Origin: Bacteroides bouchesdurhonensis
GTDB lineage: Bacteria; Bacteroidota; Bacteroidia; Bacteroidales; Bacteroidaceae
Direction: 5' to 3'
Assembly: GCF_900155865.1 (NCBI RefSeq)
Contig: NZ_LT707006.1
Coordinates: forward strand, 4,943,779 to 5,007,778
DNA: 64,000 nt
Shown: positions 34,898 to 44,713 of the stretch, piece by piece
Layout of the letters: every line of letters begins with the position of its first letter
Position numbering within the stretch: position 1 is the first letter of the stretch
Notes under the pieces: model-generated
What the model was told of the DNA's origin: nothing
Database searches by the model: none
Seen by the model: only the letters and a program-made list of their open reading frames with translations
Translations under genes and position numbers: made by a program

Positions 34898-35308
34898 TTA
34901 ATAATTAATGAGGGACAACATCTCAACCATCTTTTCCAATCCTTCCTGAAGAGGTTTCTGTACCATCGCTTTCATAAAAGGATTAATTTCCATACTAATG
35001 GCTATTTTAATATTACACTCCTCTTCACTTGTCGACATCAATTGAATTACAAGACTGAAAGGAAGTGGAGAATTAGTGGTTTCTAACTTAATGTAGTTAC
35101 ATGGTTCACGCTCCACAATCTTCAATATCAGTTGTCCTACAGGAGTCACACTGAAACTAAGTGTATCAGTATCGAAGCTGATATCTTTCACTTTATCCTC
35201 CGGCAAACGATCTTTAATCTTCTCTAAATTACTGAGATCGGAAAGTTTCTCATACACACGTTCCTGACTACAGGGAATGATCTTCACACTACTCTCAAAA
35301 TTAGCCAT
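34898..35308 (-). CDS. SRPBCC (START-like) family protein
   Basis: A 136-residue protein from the ATG at 35308 (MANFESSVKIIPCSQERVYEKLSDL...); the longer frame to 35332 would begin inside the T run of the upstream terminator. The pattern of a first strand with V-x-I, the helix S-QERVYEKLSDLSNLEKIKD and a final long helix (MVQKPLQEGLEKMVEMLS) fits the SRPBCC helix-grip fold that binds hydrophobic ligands. Function unknown. It lies between pyrE and argH. Confidence 0.75.
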   Translation of the reverse strand: MANFESSVKIIPCSQERVYEKLSDLSNLEKIKDRLPEDKVKDISFDTDTLSFSVTPVGQLILKIVEREPCNYIKLETTNSPLPFSLVIQLMSTSEEECNIKIAISMEINPFMKAMVQKPLQEGLEKMVEMLSLINY

Positions 35309-35329
35309 ATATACTTGATTTATAAAAAA

Positions 35330-35373
35330 CAAAAAAAGAACGATCCGAATTAAAAACTACCCGGATGGTTCTT
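35330..35373 (-). terminator. Terminator between pyrE and the SRPBCC gene
   Basis: Arms AAGAACGATCCG (35336-35347) and CGGATGGTTCTT (35362-35373) pair with one mismatch and are followed on the minus strand by TTTTTTT. It ends about 20 bp before the SRPBCC start, leaving little room for a separate promoter. Confidence 0.7.
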
Positions 35374-35408
35374 TCTTACATTATACATATTTTTATCAAA
35401 AAGATACT

Positions 35409-36047
35409 CTATTTTCCAGCATCCCAATGAGCCGGATCTTTACGCCACTCATTCAGCGTTACAATATCTTCTTCTTCGATATAACCTGTACGAAGTGCTA
35501 CATCAAGCACAGCTTCATAATTGGTCAAAGTCACCAAAGGAACTCTTGCATCTTTAAATGCCTGTTCCGCAACAGGGAAACCATAAGTATAAGCAGCAAC
35601 CATACCAATTACTTCACAACCGTCACGACGAATAGCCTCTACAGCTTTCAGACTACTACCTCCGGTAGAAATCAAATCTTCTATAACTACAACTTTCATA
35701 CCCGGACGAAGTTCTCCCTCAATTAGATTCTCCAATCCATGGTCTTTAGGAGTAGAACGAACATATACAAACGGAAGATTCAATGCATCGGCAACCAAGG
35801 CTCCCTGAGGAATAGCACCTGTTGCCACACCTGCAATCGCATCTACTTGTCCAAATCGTTCTAATACCAAACGTGTAATTTCAACCTTCACAAAATTACG
35901 AAGAGAAGGATAAGACAGAGTTTTACGGTTGTCGCAGTAAAAGGGGGATTTCCATCCAGAAGCCCATGTGAAAGGGTTGGCTGGTTGAAGTTTAATTGCT
36001 TTAATCTTCAGTAATTTCTCCGCGAACAGTCTCTCTAAGTTTTTCAT
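35409..36047 (-). CDS. pyrE: Orotate phosphoribosyltransferase
   Basis: A 212-residue PyrE with the PRPP-binding motif VVVIEDLISTGGSSLKA (119-135) and the substrate segment FTWASGWKSPFYCDNRK near 26-42. It converts orotate and PRPP to OMP in pyrimidine synthesis. It is followed by a terminator. Confidence 0.95.
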   Translation of the reverse strand: MKNLERLFAEKLLKIKAIKLQPANPFTWASGWKSPFYCDNRKTLSYPSLRNFVKVEITRLVLERFGQVDAIAGVATGAIPQGALVADALNLPFVYVRSTPKDHGLENLIEGELRPGMKVVVIEDLISTGGSSLKAVEAIRRDGCEVIGMVAAYTYGFPVAEQAFKDARVPLVTLTNYEAVLDVALRTGYIEEEDIVTLNEWRKDPAHWDAGK

Positions 36048-36126
36048 AACTAAACTAACTATTAATTATTCGCTGCAAAATTACAGAAATAGAATGGAAT
36101 TAAAAAGAAGAAAATCGTTTATTTTT

Positions 36127-36609
36127 TCATTCTTCGTATATATCCTCTTCCGATACTTCTATGCAACGTTTGATATCTTTTATCTCAAATCCACGACTTA
36201 TAGCAAAGCGAATGAGTTTTTGGGTCAGCTCGTATTCATTCTGCGCATGAATACTCTTACGTTTGGATGCTAACAATCCTTTTAATATCGTAAGATATTC
36301 TTCTTCATCAATCTCATTCAAATAACGCCAAGCTGTATCTGAGGGAATCTTCTTCATATAAAGTCCTTGGGCTATTTTTATTTTACCCCACTTTGCCAAC
36401 CGAAATTTATCTTTGACAAAAGCACGACAATACCGTTCATCATCAATATATTTTTCGGTTTCCAACTGACCAAGGATGCGGGCGATAGCTTCATAAGCGA
36501 TTCCCCATCGTTGTAATTTATCATTTATTTCTGCCCGGCAATGTTCGGCAGAAGAGCAATAGGAAGCAACCTTATTTAAAGCTTCCTCTTCAGTTATTTG
36601 TGCACTCAT
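36127..36609 (-). CDS. recX: RecX-like regulatory protein
   Basis: A 160-residue helical protein with RecX three-helix repeats: SSAEHCRAEINDKLQRWGIA then ILGQLETEKYIDDERYCRAF, and KFRLAKWGKIKIAQGLYMKK. RecX modulates RecA filaments. It overlaps prmC by 4 bp. Assignment from the typical spacing of helices and Y-IDDERYC motif. Confidence 0.85.
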   Translation of the reverse strand: MSAQITEEEALNKVASYCSSAEHCRAEINDKLQRWGIAYEAIARILGQLETEKYIDDERYCRAFVKDKFRLAKWGKIKIAQGLYMKKIPSDTAWRYLNEIDEEEYLTILKGLLASKRKSIHAQNEYELTQKLIRFAISRGFEIKDIKRCIEVSEEDIYEE

Positions 36610-37442
36610 CGATTAGCTGTAACTATTCTATCATTTTCAAAAAGATCCTTTATAACACGTATATTATGATAATGGTTCATTTCCAATAAGCGAACCATTT
36701 CCGCCCCATAAGCCTGATTGATTTCGAAATAGAGTTTTCCTCCTTGGTTTAGTAGTTTTTGGGCCAGCACTACGATATGGCGATAAAAGAGTAACGGATC
36801 ATCATCTGGTACAAACAAAGCCAGGTCCGGTTCCCATTCCAGCACATTCGGATCCATATCAGCTTTCTCTTTTTCCGTCACATACGGAGGGTTACTTACT
36901 ATCACATCATACCGTTGTGTTTCTGATCCACTATCAGACAACACATCCTGCTTCTCAAATATCACCCGTCCAGACAAACGTTCATTATTCCAACGTGCAA
37001 TTTCTAATGCTTCTTCAGATATATCCCATGCCGTAACCATAGCGTCCGGCAACTCTTTTGAGAGAGAGATTGAGATGCAACCGCTTCCTGTTCCTATATC
37101 TAATATGCTTTTAGCTTCGGGATTTTCCTTTATAATCAAATCAACAAGTTCACTCGTTTCCGGCCGAGGGACTAATACCCCTGGAGCTACTCGAAACTGC
37201 CTTCCATAAAACTCAGCAATTCCACGAATGTATTGTATCGGCTCATTTTTCTGCAAACGGAATATAATGTTTTCTAATTCACGCTGTTTGCATTCGGATA
37301 AAGTTATATCTTTGCCCATGTAAATATCAAGTGCATCGAATCCTAATATATCACAACAAATTAGCATCGTGAGAGCTCTTACCTCTTCCGGTGGATAAAT
37401 ATCTTTTAATGATAGACGGATGTATGCAGTGATATGGTTCAT
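36606..37442 (-). CDS. prmC: Release factor glutamine methyltransferase PrmC (HemK)
   Basis: A 278-residue SAM-dependent methyltransferase. It has SILDIGTGSGCISISLS (112-128) for SAM binding and NPPY (184-187), which binds the target glutamine; the N-terminal helical domain is about 1-80. It methylates the GGQ glutamine of RF1/RF2. Its 3' end overlaps recX by 4 bp, and it is divergent from ribD. Confidence 0.94.
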   Translation of the reverse strand: MNHITAYIRLSLKDIYPPEEVRALTMLICCDILGFDALDIYMGKDITLSECKQRELENIIFRLQKNEPIQYIRGIAEFYGRQFRVAPGVLVPRPETSELVDLIIKENPEAKSILDIGTGSGCISISLSKELPDAMVTAWDISEEALEIARWNNERLSGRVIFEKQDVLSDSGSETQRYDVIVSNPPYVTEKEKADMDPNVLEWEPDLALFVPDDDPLLFYRHIVVLAQKLLNQGGKLYFEINQAYGAEMVRLLEMNHYHNIRVIKDLFENDRIVTANR

Positions 37443-37493
37443 GATTACATTTTTGGGAGTGCAAAATTAAGAATAATAAATCGAAGACCATCA

Positions 37494-38540
37494 ATGGAAG
37501 AAGAAAAATATATAAAACGCTGCATTCAATTAGCAAAAAATGGTTTGTGTAATGTAGCACCAAACCCAATGGTAGGTGCCGTCATTGTGTGCGATGGGCG
37601 TATTATCGGTGAAGGGTATCACATACGTTACGGAGAAGCTCATGCCGAAGTCAATGCTATACGTTCCGTAAAAGACACCTCCTTATTAAAGCGGTCGACT
37701 ATTTACGTCAGCCTAGAACCCTGTTCACATTATGGGAAAACACCCCCATGTGCAGATTTGATCATTGAAAAACAAATACCACGTATTGTTATCGGCTGCC
37801 AAGACCCTTTTTCGGAAGTATCCGGGCGTGGGATTAAAAAGTTACGCGAAGCAGGGCGAGAAGTCATCGTGGGAGTACTAGAGCAAGAATGCAAACAACT
37901 GATTCGTCGTTTTATTACATTTAATACACTTCATCGCCCTTATATCACACTCAAATGGGCCGAATCTGTCGATCACTTTATTGACAGGGAACGAACAGAC
38001 GGAATTCCAGTTGCACTTTCCTCCCCCCTTTCGACTATGCTGGTACATAAAAAAAGAGCAGAAAACAACGCTATAATGGTAGGCAGACGAACTGCAATGT
38101 TGGATGACCCTTCATTAACTGTCCGCAATTGGTATGGGAAAAACCCAGTACGAATCGTTTTAGATCGCACACTGTCCCTACCCACTTCTCTCCACATATT
38201 TGACAGAAGTGTAGCAACTCTCATTTTCACAGAAAAGGAACACCCAAGCCTGCACAATCTTACGTATATCAAAATTGATTTTACACAAGACATTCTACCA
38301 CAAATGATGCGTATCCTGTTCCAACATAAGATACAATCGTTGCTGGTAGAAGGGGGAAGACAACTATTGCAAACGTTTATCAACTCCCATCTTTGGGATG
38401 AAATTTTTGTTGAACAGTGTCCTCACATACTTTGTTCCGGTGTTAAAGCACCTGAAATAAGCAATAATTTTAGTTATTCAATAGAAAAGCATTTCGACAG
38501 GACGATTATGCATTATATCCAAGAGAATAAGCTAAGATAG
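37494..38540 (+). CDS. ribD: Bifunctional riboflavin deaminase/reductase RibD
   Basis: A 348-residue RibD from the ATG at 37494. The frame runs back to 37434, overlapping prmC, but MEEEKYIKRCIQLAKNG is the family start. The N-terminal deaminase domain has zinc motifs HAEVNAI (about 50-56) and PCSHYGKTPPC (about 75-85); the C-terminal reductase domain includes GRRTAMLDDPSLTVR and SLLVEGGRQLLQTFI. It carries out steps two and three of riboflavin synthesis from GTP. Confidence 0.94.
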   Translation: MEEEKYIKRCIQLAKNGLCNVAPNPMVGAVIVCDGRIIGEGYHIRYGEAHAEVNAIRSVKDTSLLKRSTIYVSLEPCSHYGKTPPCADLIIEKQIPRIVIGCQDPFSEVSGRGIKKLREAGREVIVGVLEQECKQLIRRFITFNTLHRPYITLKWAESVDHFIDRERTDGIPVALSSPLSTMLVHKKRAENNAIMVGRRTAMLDDPSLTVRNWYGKNPVRIVLDRTLSLPTSLHIFDRSVATLIFTEKEHPSLHNLTYIKIDFTQDILPQMMRILFQHKIQSLLVEGGRQLLQTFINSHLWDEIFVEQCPHILCSGVKAPEISNNFSYSIEKHFDRTIMHYIQENKLR

Positions 38541-38637
38541 TCCTATTCAAGGAGTTTTAGGTCGATAAAATCAATGTTATTATCTATAATTTTATATAAA
38601 ACTTGCCTAGAATGTTCTTTATCGGGAAAAATGTTTC

Positions 38638-38645
38638 TATTTTTG
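38638..38645 (+). promoter_or_regulatory. -7 element upstream of the DUF6242-uppS-bamA unit
   Basis: TATTTTTG matches TANNTTTG, 28 bp before the ATG at 38674. Confidence 0.5.
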
Positions 38646-38673
38646 CAACTTGTAAATAAACACAATCTTTCAA

Positions 38674-40158
38674 ATGAGAATAAAGTTTTTATCAATCATT
38701 GCGAGTCTTTTCATGGTGTCATTCGTTATAACGTCTTGCTTTGGCGACGATAACGATATAGAATATAGTCCGGATGCAACTATACATGCGTTTGAACTCG
38801 ACACTATTTATGGCATCAACTATAAATTCACAATAGACCAGCAAAAGGGTGAAATCTATAATGAAGACTCACTACCTGTACACGCTGACACTATTATCGA
38901 TAGAATACTTATCAAGACTTTGACCACTGCGTCGGGAATCATAACGATGAAGAACAAAGATGATCTGGATTCCATCATTATTATGGACGGCAATCAAGTT
39001 ATGGATTCAATGGACTTAAGGAAGCCTGTTACCATAAAAGTATACGCTCCAAATTATCAGCAGACTAAGACATATACCATTGATGTACGGGTACATAAAT
39101 ATGATCCCGACTCTTTGAGTTGGAACTATATGGGAGGAATTGACAATACGATCACCGGAGAGCAAAAAGCTGTTATTCTAGGTGATGATATTCTCAACTA
39201 TACGATATTTAATAAAAAATTAAATGTATTTCGGAGACAAATCGGAAGCAAATCTTCATGGACTTCAGCTTTAGTAGAAGGTGATATGTTCAATAGCACC
39301 CTTCCAACGTCCATATTATCTTACGATGGAAAGTTGTATGCTACTTCAAGTACCAATGATGGAATTGTTTATGAATCTACCAATGGAACGACATGGACTG
39401 CTTCTGAACTTTTTAGCAATAGATCTGTGAACCTGCTCCTTGCTCCGTTAAGCAATAAAATAACATTTATTGAATCGATCAACGGCAAAAAGTATTTCAA
39501 TTCAACAATTGAAATAAAAAAGGCCAAAACCACAGATGAAGAACAACTGCAAGAAGTTCCTAAAGACTTCCCAATTGGAAATATATCTTATACGACTTAT
39601 TCTACAGCAACAAATCGTGAAGGAGTTATGCTTATTGGAAAATGTGAGAATCAGCCTACGGTAGGAGATAGCAACACAAAAACAATCGTCCCATGGGGAT
39701 ACATGGGAGATATTTGGGTATCTTTTGCTCCCAATAATATTACCAGTAGTTGCCCGGAAATAGAAAACCCATCTATTATTTACTATAACGATCAGTTCTA
39801 TATTTTTGGAGATGAGTTTAAGTCATTCTACGTTTCTAAATCAGGACTTGTATGGAAAAAAGCTACTAAGTTTTCTTTCCCCAATTATAACTGGAATGCA
39901 AGTGGCGTTATTCTCCGACCTTCTATTGATGATCCGGAGTTCAGAGGCAGAAAGAACTATACAACTATACAAGACACTAAGAATGAATATATATATATTC
40001 TTTTCGGCAATGAAACTAGCGTAACATTTTCAGAGAACATAAAAGTTGCAGGAAATAATACACTAGTAGATAGAGGTCCATACAATCATGATTCAGAAGT
40101 ATGGCGCGGTCGTTTAAACCAACTTTGGTTCGACCTAGCTAAATCTCCCAAACAATAA
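38674..40158 (+). CDS. Lipoprotein, DUF6242-like
   Basis: A 494-residue lipoprotein (lipobox ITSC followed by FGDDND, an acidic surface-export signal). The N-terminal domain (about 30-145) has a cadherin-like or Ig-like pattern ending KTYTIDVRVHKYDP; the rest shows repeated W-containing blade-like strands (SWTSALVEGDMFNS, TTWTASELFSNRS, WKKATKFSFPNYNW) suggestive of a beta-propeller. This architecture and its position before uppS-bamA fit DUF6242 proteins of Bacteroides. Function unknown; a role at the outer membrane is inference. Confidence 0.65.
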   Translation: MRIKFLSIIASLFMVSFVITSCFGDDNDIEYSPDATIHAFELDTIYGINYKFTIDQQKGEIYNEDSLPVHADTIIDRILIKTLTTASGIITMKNKDDLDSIIIMDGNQVMDSMDLRKPVTIKVYAPNYQQTKTYTIDVRVHKYDPDSLSWNYMGGIDNTITGEQKAVILGDDILNYTIFNKKLNVFRRQIGSKSSWTSALVEGDMFNSTLPTSILSYDGKLYATSSTNDGIVYESTNGTTWTASELFSNRSVNLLLAPLSNKITFIESINGKKYFNSTIEIKKAKTTDEEQLQEVPKDFPIGNISYTTYSTATNREGVMLIGKCENQPTVGDSNTKTIVPWGYMGDIWVSFAPNNITSSCPEIENPSIIYYNDQFYIFGDEFKSFYVSKSGLVWKKATKFSFPNYNWNASGVILRPSIDDPEFRGRKNYTTIQDTKNEYIYILFGNETSVTFSENIKVAGNNTLVDRGPYNHDSEVWRGRLNQLWFDLAKSPKQ

Positions 40159-40172
40159 TTTAGACGTTTGCC

Positions 40173-40907
40173 ATGTCCTATATAGAGCAAATAGACAAAA
40201 CTCGGATACCCAAACACGTAGCTATCATTATGGATGGTAACGGACGATGGGCTAAGCAACAGGGGAAAGAACGTACTTTCGGTCACCAAGCAGGTGCAGA
40301 AACCGTACAGAACATCACCGAGGAAGCAGCTCGTTTAGGAGTCAAGTATCTGACTTTATACACCTTCTCTACCGAAAATTGGAATCGCCCGCAAGACGAA
40401 ATTGCAGCTTTGATGAATCTATTATTGAACTCAATCGAAGAGGAAACACTAATGAAAAACAACATTTGTTTCCGCGTCATTGGCGACTTTGAGAAATTAC
40501 CAACAGAGGTACAAGATAGTTTATCTGCCTGCATAGAACACACAAGTAAAAATACAGGAATGTGCCTGGTTCTCGCTCTTAGTTATTCTTCCCGCTGGGA
40601 AATTTCTGAGGCAGTCCGGCAAATTGCAATACAAGTAAAAAACGGCGAGATTACTCCCGAACAAATAACGGATGGGTATATTAGTTCCCATCTAACAACT
40701 AGTTTTATGCCTGATCCGGATCTACTGATCCGAACAGGGGGGGAAATCCGGTTGAGCAACTACCTGTTATGGCAATGTGCTTACTCGGAGTTTTACTTTT
40801 GTGATACTTTTTGGCCTGATTTTAATAATGAAGAATTCAGGAAAGCTATTTATGAGTACCAACAAAGAGAACGTCGTTTCGGCAAGACAAGTGAACAAAT
40901 CAGCTAA
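40173..40907 (+). CDS. uppS: Undecaprenyl diphosphate synthase
   Basis: A 244-residue cis-prenyltransferase with HVAIIMDGNGRWAKQQG (catalytic Asp21) and the C-terminal signature LLIRTGGEIRLSNYLLWQ. It makes the C55 lipid carrier for peptidoglycan and surface polysaccharides. It lies 14 bp after the lipoprotein and 30 bp before bamA. Confidence 0.95.
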   Translation: MSYIEQIDKTRIPKHVAIIMDGNGRWAKQQGKERTFGHQAGAETVQNITEEAARLGVKYLTLYTFSTENWNRPQDEIAALMNLLLNSIEEETLMKNNICFRVIGDFEKLPTEVQDSLSACIEHTSKNTGMCLVLALSYSSRWEISEAVRQIAIQVKNGEITPEQITDGYISSHLTTSFMPDPDLLIRTGGEIRLSNYLLWQCAYSEFYFCDTFWPDFNNEEFRKAIYEYQQRERRFGKTSEQIS

Positions 40908-40937
40908 CATAAATTGAAACATCAAATTATAAAATAA

Positions 40938-43580
40938 ATGCATTATCGTATTTCCTTTATATTCGTAACGTTTATCTGCCTGTTCTGCTTTGCAGCAACA
41001 GGTTTTGCGCAGAATGCCAACACAGAAGAAGACTCTAAACCGGTTATCTTATACTCCGGAACCCCTAAGAAGTATGAAATAGCAGACATCAAAGTCGAAG
41101 GCGTGAAGAATTATGAAGACTATGTATTGATTGGTTTGTCCGGTCTTTCAGTCGGGCAAGTAATCTCTGTTCCTGGTGATGAAATAACAGGTGCCATCAA
41201 AAACTATTGGAAACATGGTTTATTCTCGGACGTTCAGATCACCGCCGAAAAAATTGAGGGTAACAAAATCTGGTTAAAAATCAAACTGACACAACGCCCC
41301 CGTATTTCTGATATACGCTATAACGGAGTGAAGAAGTCCGAACGTTCCGATCTGGAAGCCAAAGTGGGCATGGCAAAGGGTATGCAGATTACTCCGAATA
41401 CTATAGACCGTGTCAAAATATTAATTAAACGTTACTTTGACGACAAAGGATTTAAAAACGCTGAAGTAATCATCAACCAAAAGGATGACCCAGCCAATGA
41501 GAATCAAGTGATTGTGGACGTAAATATCGACAAGAAAGAAAAAGTGAAAGTGCACGAAATTCAAATTGTTGGTAACAACGCTATCAAGACATCCAAACTA
41601 AAACGGGTTATGAAGAAAACGAATGAAAAAGGTAAACTTCACAACCTGTTCCGCACCAAGAAATTTGTACCGGAAAACTATGAAGCTGATAAGCAGTTAA
41701 TCATAGACAAATATAACGAATTGGGATATCGTGATGCTATGATTGTAAAAGATAGCATTTCTCAATTTGACAACAAGACCATTAATATTTATATGGAAAT
41801 AGACGAAGGTCAAAAATACTACCTTCGCAATGTAACATGGGTGGGTAACACTCTTTATGCATCTGAAGTTTTAAATGAACTGCTTCGTATGAAGAAGGGC
41901 GATGTATACAACCAGAAATTATTGAACGAACGTATAATTTCCGATGACGATGCTATCGGTAATCTGTATTATAATAATGGTTACCTGTTTTATAGCCTTG
42001 ACCCAGTTGAAGTAAACATTGTAGGTGACTCGATCGACCTTGAAATGAGAATTTATGAAGGTCGCCAAGCAACCATCAATAAAGTAAAGATTAGTGGTAA
42101 CGACCGTTTATATGAGAATGTAGTTCGCCGTGAACTTCGTGTCCGCCCGGGACAGTTATTCAGTAAAGAAGACTTAATGCGTTCTTTGCGTGAAATTCAG
42201 CAAATGGGACATTTTGACCCTGAAAATCTACAACCGGATATTCAGCCGGATCCAGTAAACGGAACTGTAGACATAGGTTTACCATTGACTTCTAAGGCCA
42301 ATGACCAGGTAGAATTCTCTGCTGGTTGGGGACAAACCGGTATTATCGGTAAATTGAGTTTGAAGTTCACAAACTTCTCAGTTGCCAACTTATTGCATCC
42401 AGGAGAAAACTATCGCGGGATTTTGCCTCAAGGTGATGGTCAGACATTGACTATCAGTGGACAAACGAATGCTAAATACTATCAATCTTATAGTGTTTCG
42501 TTCTTCGATCCATGGTTTGGTGGCAAACGTCCGAATTCATTCTCTTTATCAGCCTTCTTCTCTATACAGACTGATATCAGTGACCGTTATTACAACTCTA
42601 GCTATTTCAATAACTATTACAATTACATGTCTTATGGCGGTTACGGTTACAATTACAATAACTACAACAGTTATGAAAATTATTACGACCCGGATAAATC
42701 CATTAAGATGTGGGGACTTTCTGCCGGTTGGGGTAAACGTTTGAACTGGCCGGATGACTTCTTCACCCTTTCTGCAGAGTTAGCTTACCAACGTTATACT
42801 TTGAAGGATTGGAGATATTTCATCGTACAGAATGGTAAATGTAATGACCTTAGCCTCAACTTAACATTAGCCCGTAGCTCTTATGATAGTCCTATTTTCC
42901 CACGTAGCGGTTCGGATTTCTCATTATCAGTTCAATTAACACCTCCGTATTCATTGTTTAGCGGAAAAGACTATAAGAGTTACTATAATGAAAGTGGCTC
43001 GGTTAGCTCTCAGGAGAATGCTGATAAACTCTATAAGTGGGTAGAATATCACAAATGGAAGTTCAAAGCTAAAACCTATACTTCATTAATGGATTACCAG
43101 AAATACAAAAAGCCTCTGGTATTGATGACACGTACAGAATTCGGTTTGGTAGGCCACTATAATAAATATAAGAAATCTCCATTCGGAACATTCGACGTAG
43201 GTGGTGACGGTATGACGGGTTATTCAAGCTATGCAACAGAAAGTATTGCTTTGCGTGGTTACGAAAACAGTTCATTGACTCCATGGGGAGAAGAAGGTTA
43301 TGCCTATGCCCGTTTAGGCCTTGAATTAAGATATCCGCTTATGCTGGAAACAAGTACTAACATTTATGTGTTAGGGTTCTTAGAAGCTGGTAATGCATGG
43401 CACGACGTCAAGAAGTTCAATCCGTTCGACTTGAAACGTTCTGCCGGTTTCGGTGTACGTATCTTCCTGCCAATGGTTGGTATGATGGGTATCGACTGGG
43501 GGTATGGCTTCGACAAGATTAATGGTTCCAGAGAATACGGTGGAAGCCAATTCCACTTTATTTTAGGACAAGAGTTCTAA
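40938..43580 (+). CDS. bamA: Outer membrane assembly factor BamA
   Basis: An 880-residue Omp85 protein: signal peptide (cleavage near GFAQN), five POTRA domains (about 45-445, e.g. KYEIADIKVEGVKNYEDYV and RQATINKVKISGNDRLYENV), and a 16-strand barrel with the C-terminal strand SQFHFILGQEF. It inserts outer-membrane proteins. Residues about 549-585 (bases 42583-42690) form a Tyr/Asn-rich insertion in an early barrel loop. It is followed by two Skp-like chaperone genes, a conserved Bacteroidetes order. Confidence 0.95.
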   Translation: MHYRISFIFVTFICLFCFAATGFAQNANTEEDSKPVILYSGTPKKYEIADIKVEGVKNYEDYVLIGLSGLSVGQVISVPGDEITGAIKNYWKHGLFSDVQITAEKIEGNKIWLKIKLTQRPRISDIRYNGVKKSERSDLEAKVGMAKGMQITPNTIDRVKILIKRYFDDKGFKNAEVIINQKDDPANENQVIVDVNIDKKEKVKVHEIQIVGNNAIKTSKLKRVMKKTNEKGKLHNLFRTKKFVPENYEADKQLIIDKYNELGYRDAMIVKDSISQFDNKTINIYMEIDEGQKYYLRNVTWVGNTLYASEVLNELLRMKKGDVYNQKLLNERIISDDDAIGNLYYNNGYLFYSLDPVEVNIVGDSIDLEMRIYEGRQATINKVKISGNDRLYENVVRRELRVRPGQLFSKEDLMRSLREIQQMGHFDPENLQPDIQPDPVNGTVDIGLPLTSKANDQVEFSAGWGQTGIIGKLSLKFTNFSVANLLHPGENYRGILPQGDGQTLTISGQTNAKYYQSYSVSFFDPWFGGKRPNSFSLSAFFSIQTDISDRYYNSSYFNNYYNYMSYGGYGYNYNNYNSYENYYDPDKSIKMWGLSAGWGKRLNWPDDFFTLSAELAYQRYTLKDWRYFIVQNGKCNDLSLNLTLARSSYDSPIFPRSGSDFSLSVQLTPPYSLFSGKDYKSYYNESGSVSSQENADKLYKWVEYHKWKFKAKTYTSLMDYQKYKKPLVLMTRTEFGLVGHYNKYKKSPFGTFDVGGDGMTGYSSYATESIALRGYENSSLTPWGEEGYAYARLGLELRYPLMLETSTNIYVLGFLEAGNAWHDVKKFNPFDLKRSAGFGVRIFLPMVGMMGIDWGYGFDKINGSREYGGSQFHFILGQEF

Positions 43581-43605
43581 ATTATATCATAAAAAACTAA
43601 ACGTT

Positions 43606-44121
43606 ATGAGAAAGTCTATTCTATCTATCATGCTACTGTTTGCCATCAGTATGGCAGCCAGTGCACAAAAGTTTGCACTGATTGATACGGAATATATTCT
43701 CAAGAATATTCCGGCCTATCAAAGTGCTAATGAGCAATTGCAAGAAGTTACGAAAAAATATCAAGCAGAGGTAGAAGCCATAGTCAAAGAAGCGCAAAAG
43801 ATGTTTCAGGATTATCAGGCAAAAGCTGCGACTCTCTCTGCCGATCAAAAGACTAAAAAAGAAGATGAGATCGTAGCGAAAGAAAAAGCAGCAGCTGAAT
43901 TGAGACGTACTTATTTCGGTCCGGAAGGTGAACTTGTAAAGATGAGAGAGGAGCTAATTGCCCCTATTGAAGATGACATTTATGATGTTGTGAAAGAGCT
44001 TTCACAGTTGCATGGATATGATCTTGTGATGGACAGAGCCTCTGCAACAGGTATCATTTTTGCAAACCCACGAATAGATATAAGCGATGAAGTGTTGAGA
44101 AAATTAGGATATTCAAATTAA
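43606..44121 (+). CDS. OmpH/Skp-family periplasmic chaperone
   Basis: A 171-residue protein with a signal peptide (cleaved after ASAQ) and a Skp-type fold: initial strand KFALIDTEYILKNIPAYQ, a long charged coiled coil (about 40-125), and the final strand-helix ending DLVMDRASATGIIFANPRID. It holds unfolded outer-membrane proteins in the periplasm for BamA, immediately upstream. Paralogous to the next gene. Confidence 0.9.
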   Translation: MRKSILSIMLLFAISMAASAQKFALIDTEYILKNIPAYQSANEQLQEVTKKYQAEVEAIVKEAQKMFQDYQAKAATLSADQKTKKEDEIVAKEKAAAELRRTYFGPEGELVKMREELIAPIEDDIYDVVKELSQLHGYDLVMDRASATGIIFANPRIDISDEVLRKLGYSN

Positions 44122-44177
44122 TTTCATACATTTGTATCGGAAATAACTAAAAAATCATTCAAATAAATAATAGAACT

Positions 44178-44693
44178 ATGCTAAAAAAAATTGCACTTGT
44201 AATGTTGCTTGCACTTCCAATGGGTGTATTTGCACAAAATTTGAAATTCGGTCATATTAATGCTCAAGAGATTATTACCGTGATGCCTGAATTTACTCAA
44301 GCTCAGACTGAGCTCCAAACATTAGAAAAACAACTCTCTGACGAATTACAAAGATCTAGCGAAGAATTCAGCAAGAAGTATCAGGAATTCCAACAAGCAA
44401 TGGCTAAAGATTCACTTCCTGCCAACATTGCTGAAAGAAGACAGAATGAATTGCAAGACATGAGTCAAAAGATTGACCAATTTCGTCAAAAAGCAATGCA
44501 AGACATGGAAAAAGCACAGAGCGACAAGATGGCTCCAATCTATAAAAAGTTAGATGATGCCATTAAAGCTGTTGGTGCTGCTGAAGGTGTGATCTACATT
44601 TTCGATCTTGCCAGAACTGCTATACCTTATATTAATGAAGCACAAAGTATTAATCTTACCTCGAAGGTAAAAGCACAATTGGGCATTAAATAA
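44178..44693 (+). CDS. OmpH/Skp-family periplasmic chaperone
   Basis: A second 171-residue Skp-like protein: signal peptide ending VFAQN, strand LKFGHINAQEIITVMPEF, coiled coil (about 45-125, with QELQDMSQKIDQFRQKA type heptads), and the C-terminal YIFDLARTAIPYINEAQS. Tandem Skp genes after bamA are common in Bacteroidetes. It ends at a strong terminator. Confidence 0.9.
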   Translation: MLKKIALVMLLALPMGVFAQNLKFGHINAQEIITVMPEFTQAQTELQTLEKQLSDELQRSSEEFSKKYQEFQQAMAKDSLPANIAERRQNELQDMSQKIDQFRQKAMQDMEKAQSDKMAPIYKKLDDAIKAVGAAEGVIYIFDLARTAIPYINEAQSINLTSKVKAQLGIK

Positions 44694-44713
44694 GCAATAA
44701 GCTAAAAAATACC

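Noticed and set aside
42457..42744. 95-codon plus-strand ORF inside bamA
   Set aside because: Out-of-frame shadow caused by the Tyr/Asn-rich repeat; Ile/Thr-rich low-complexity translation.
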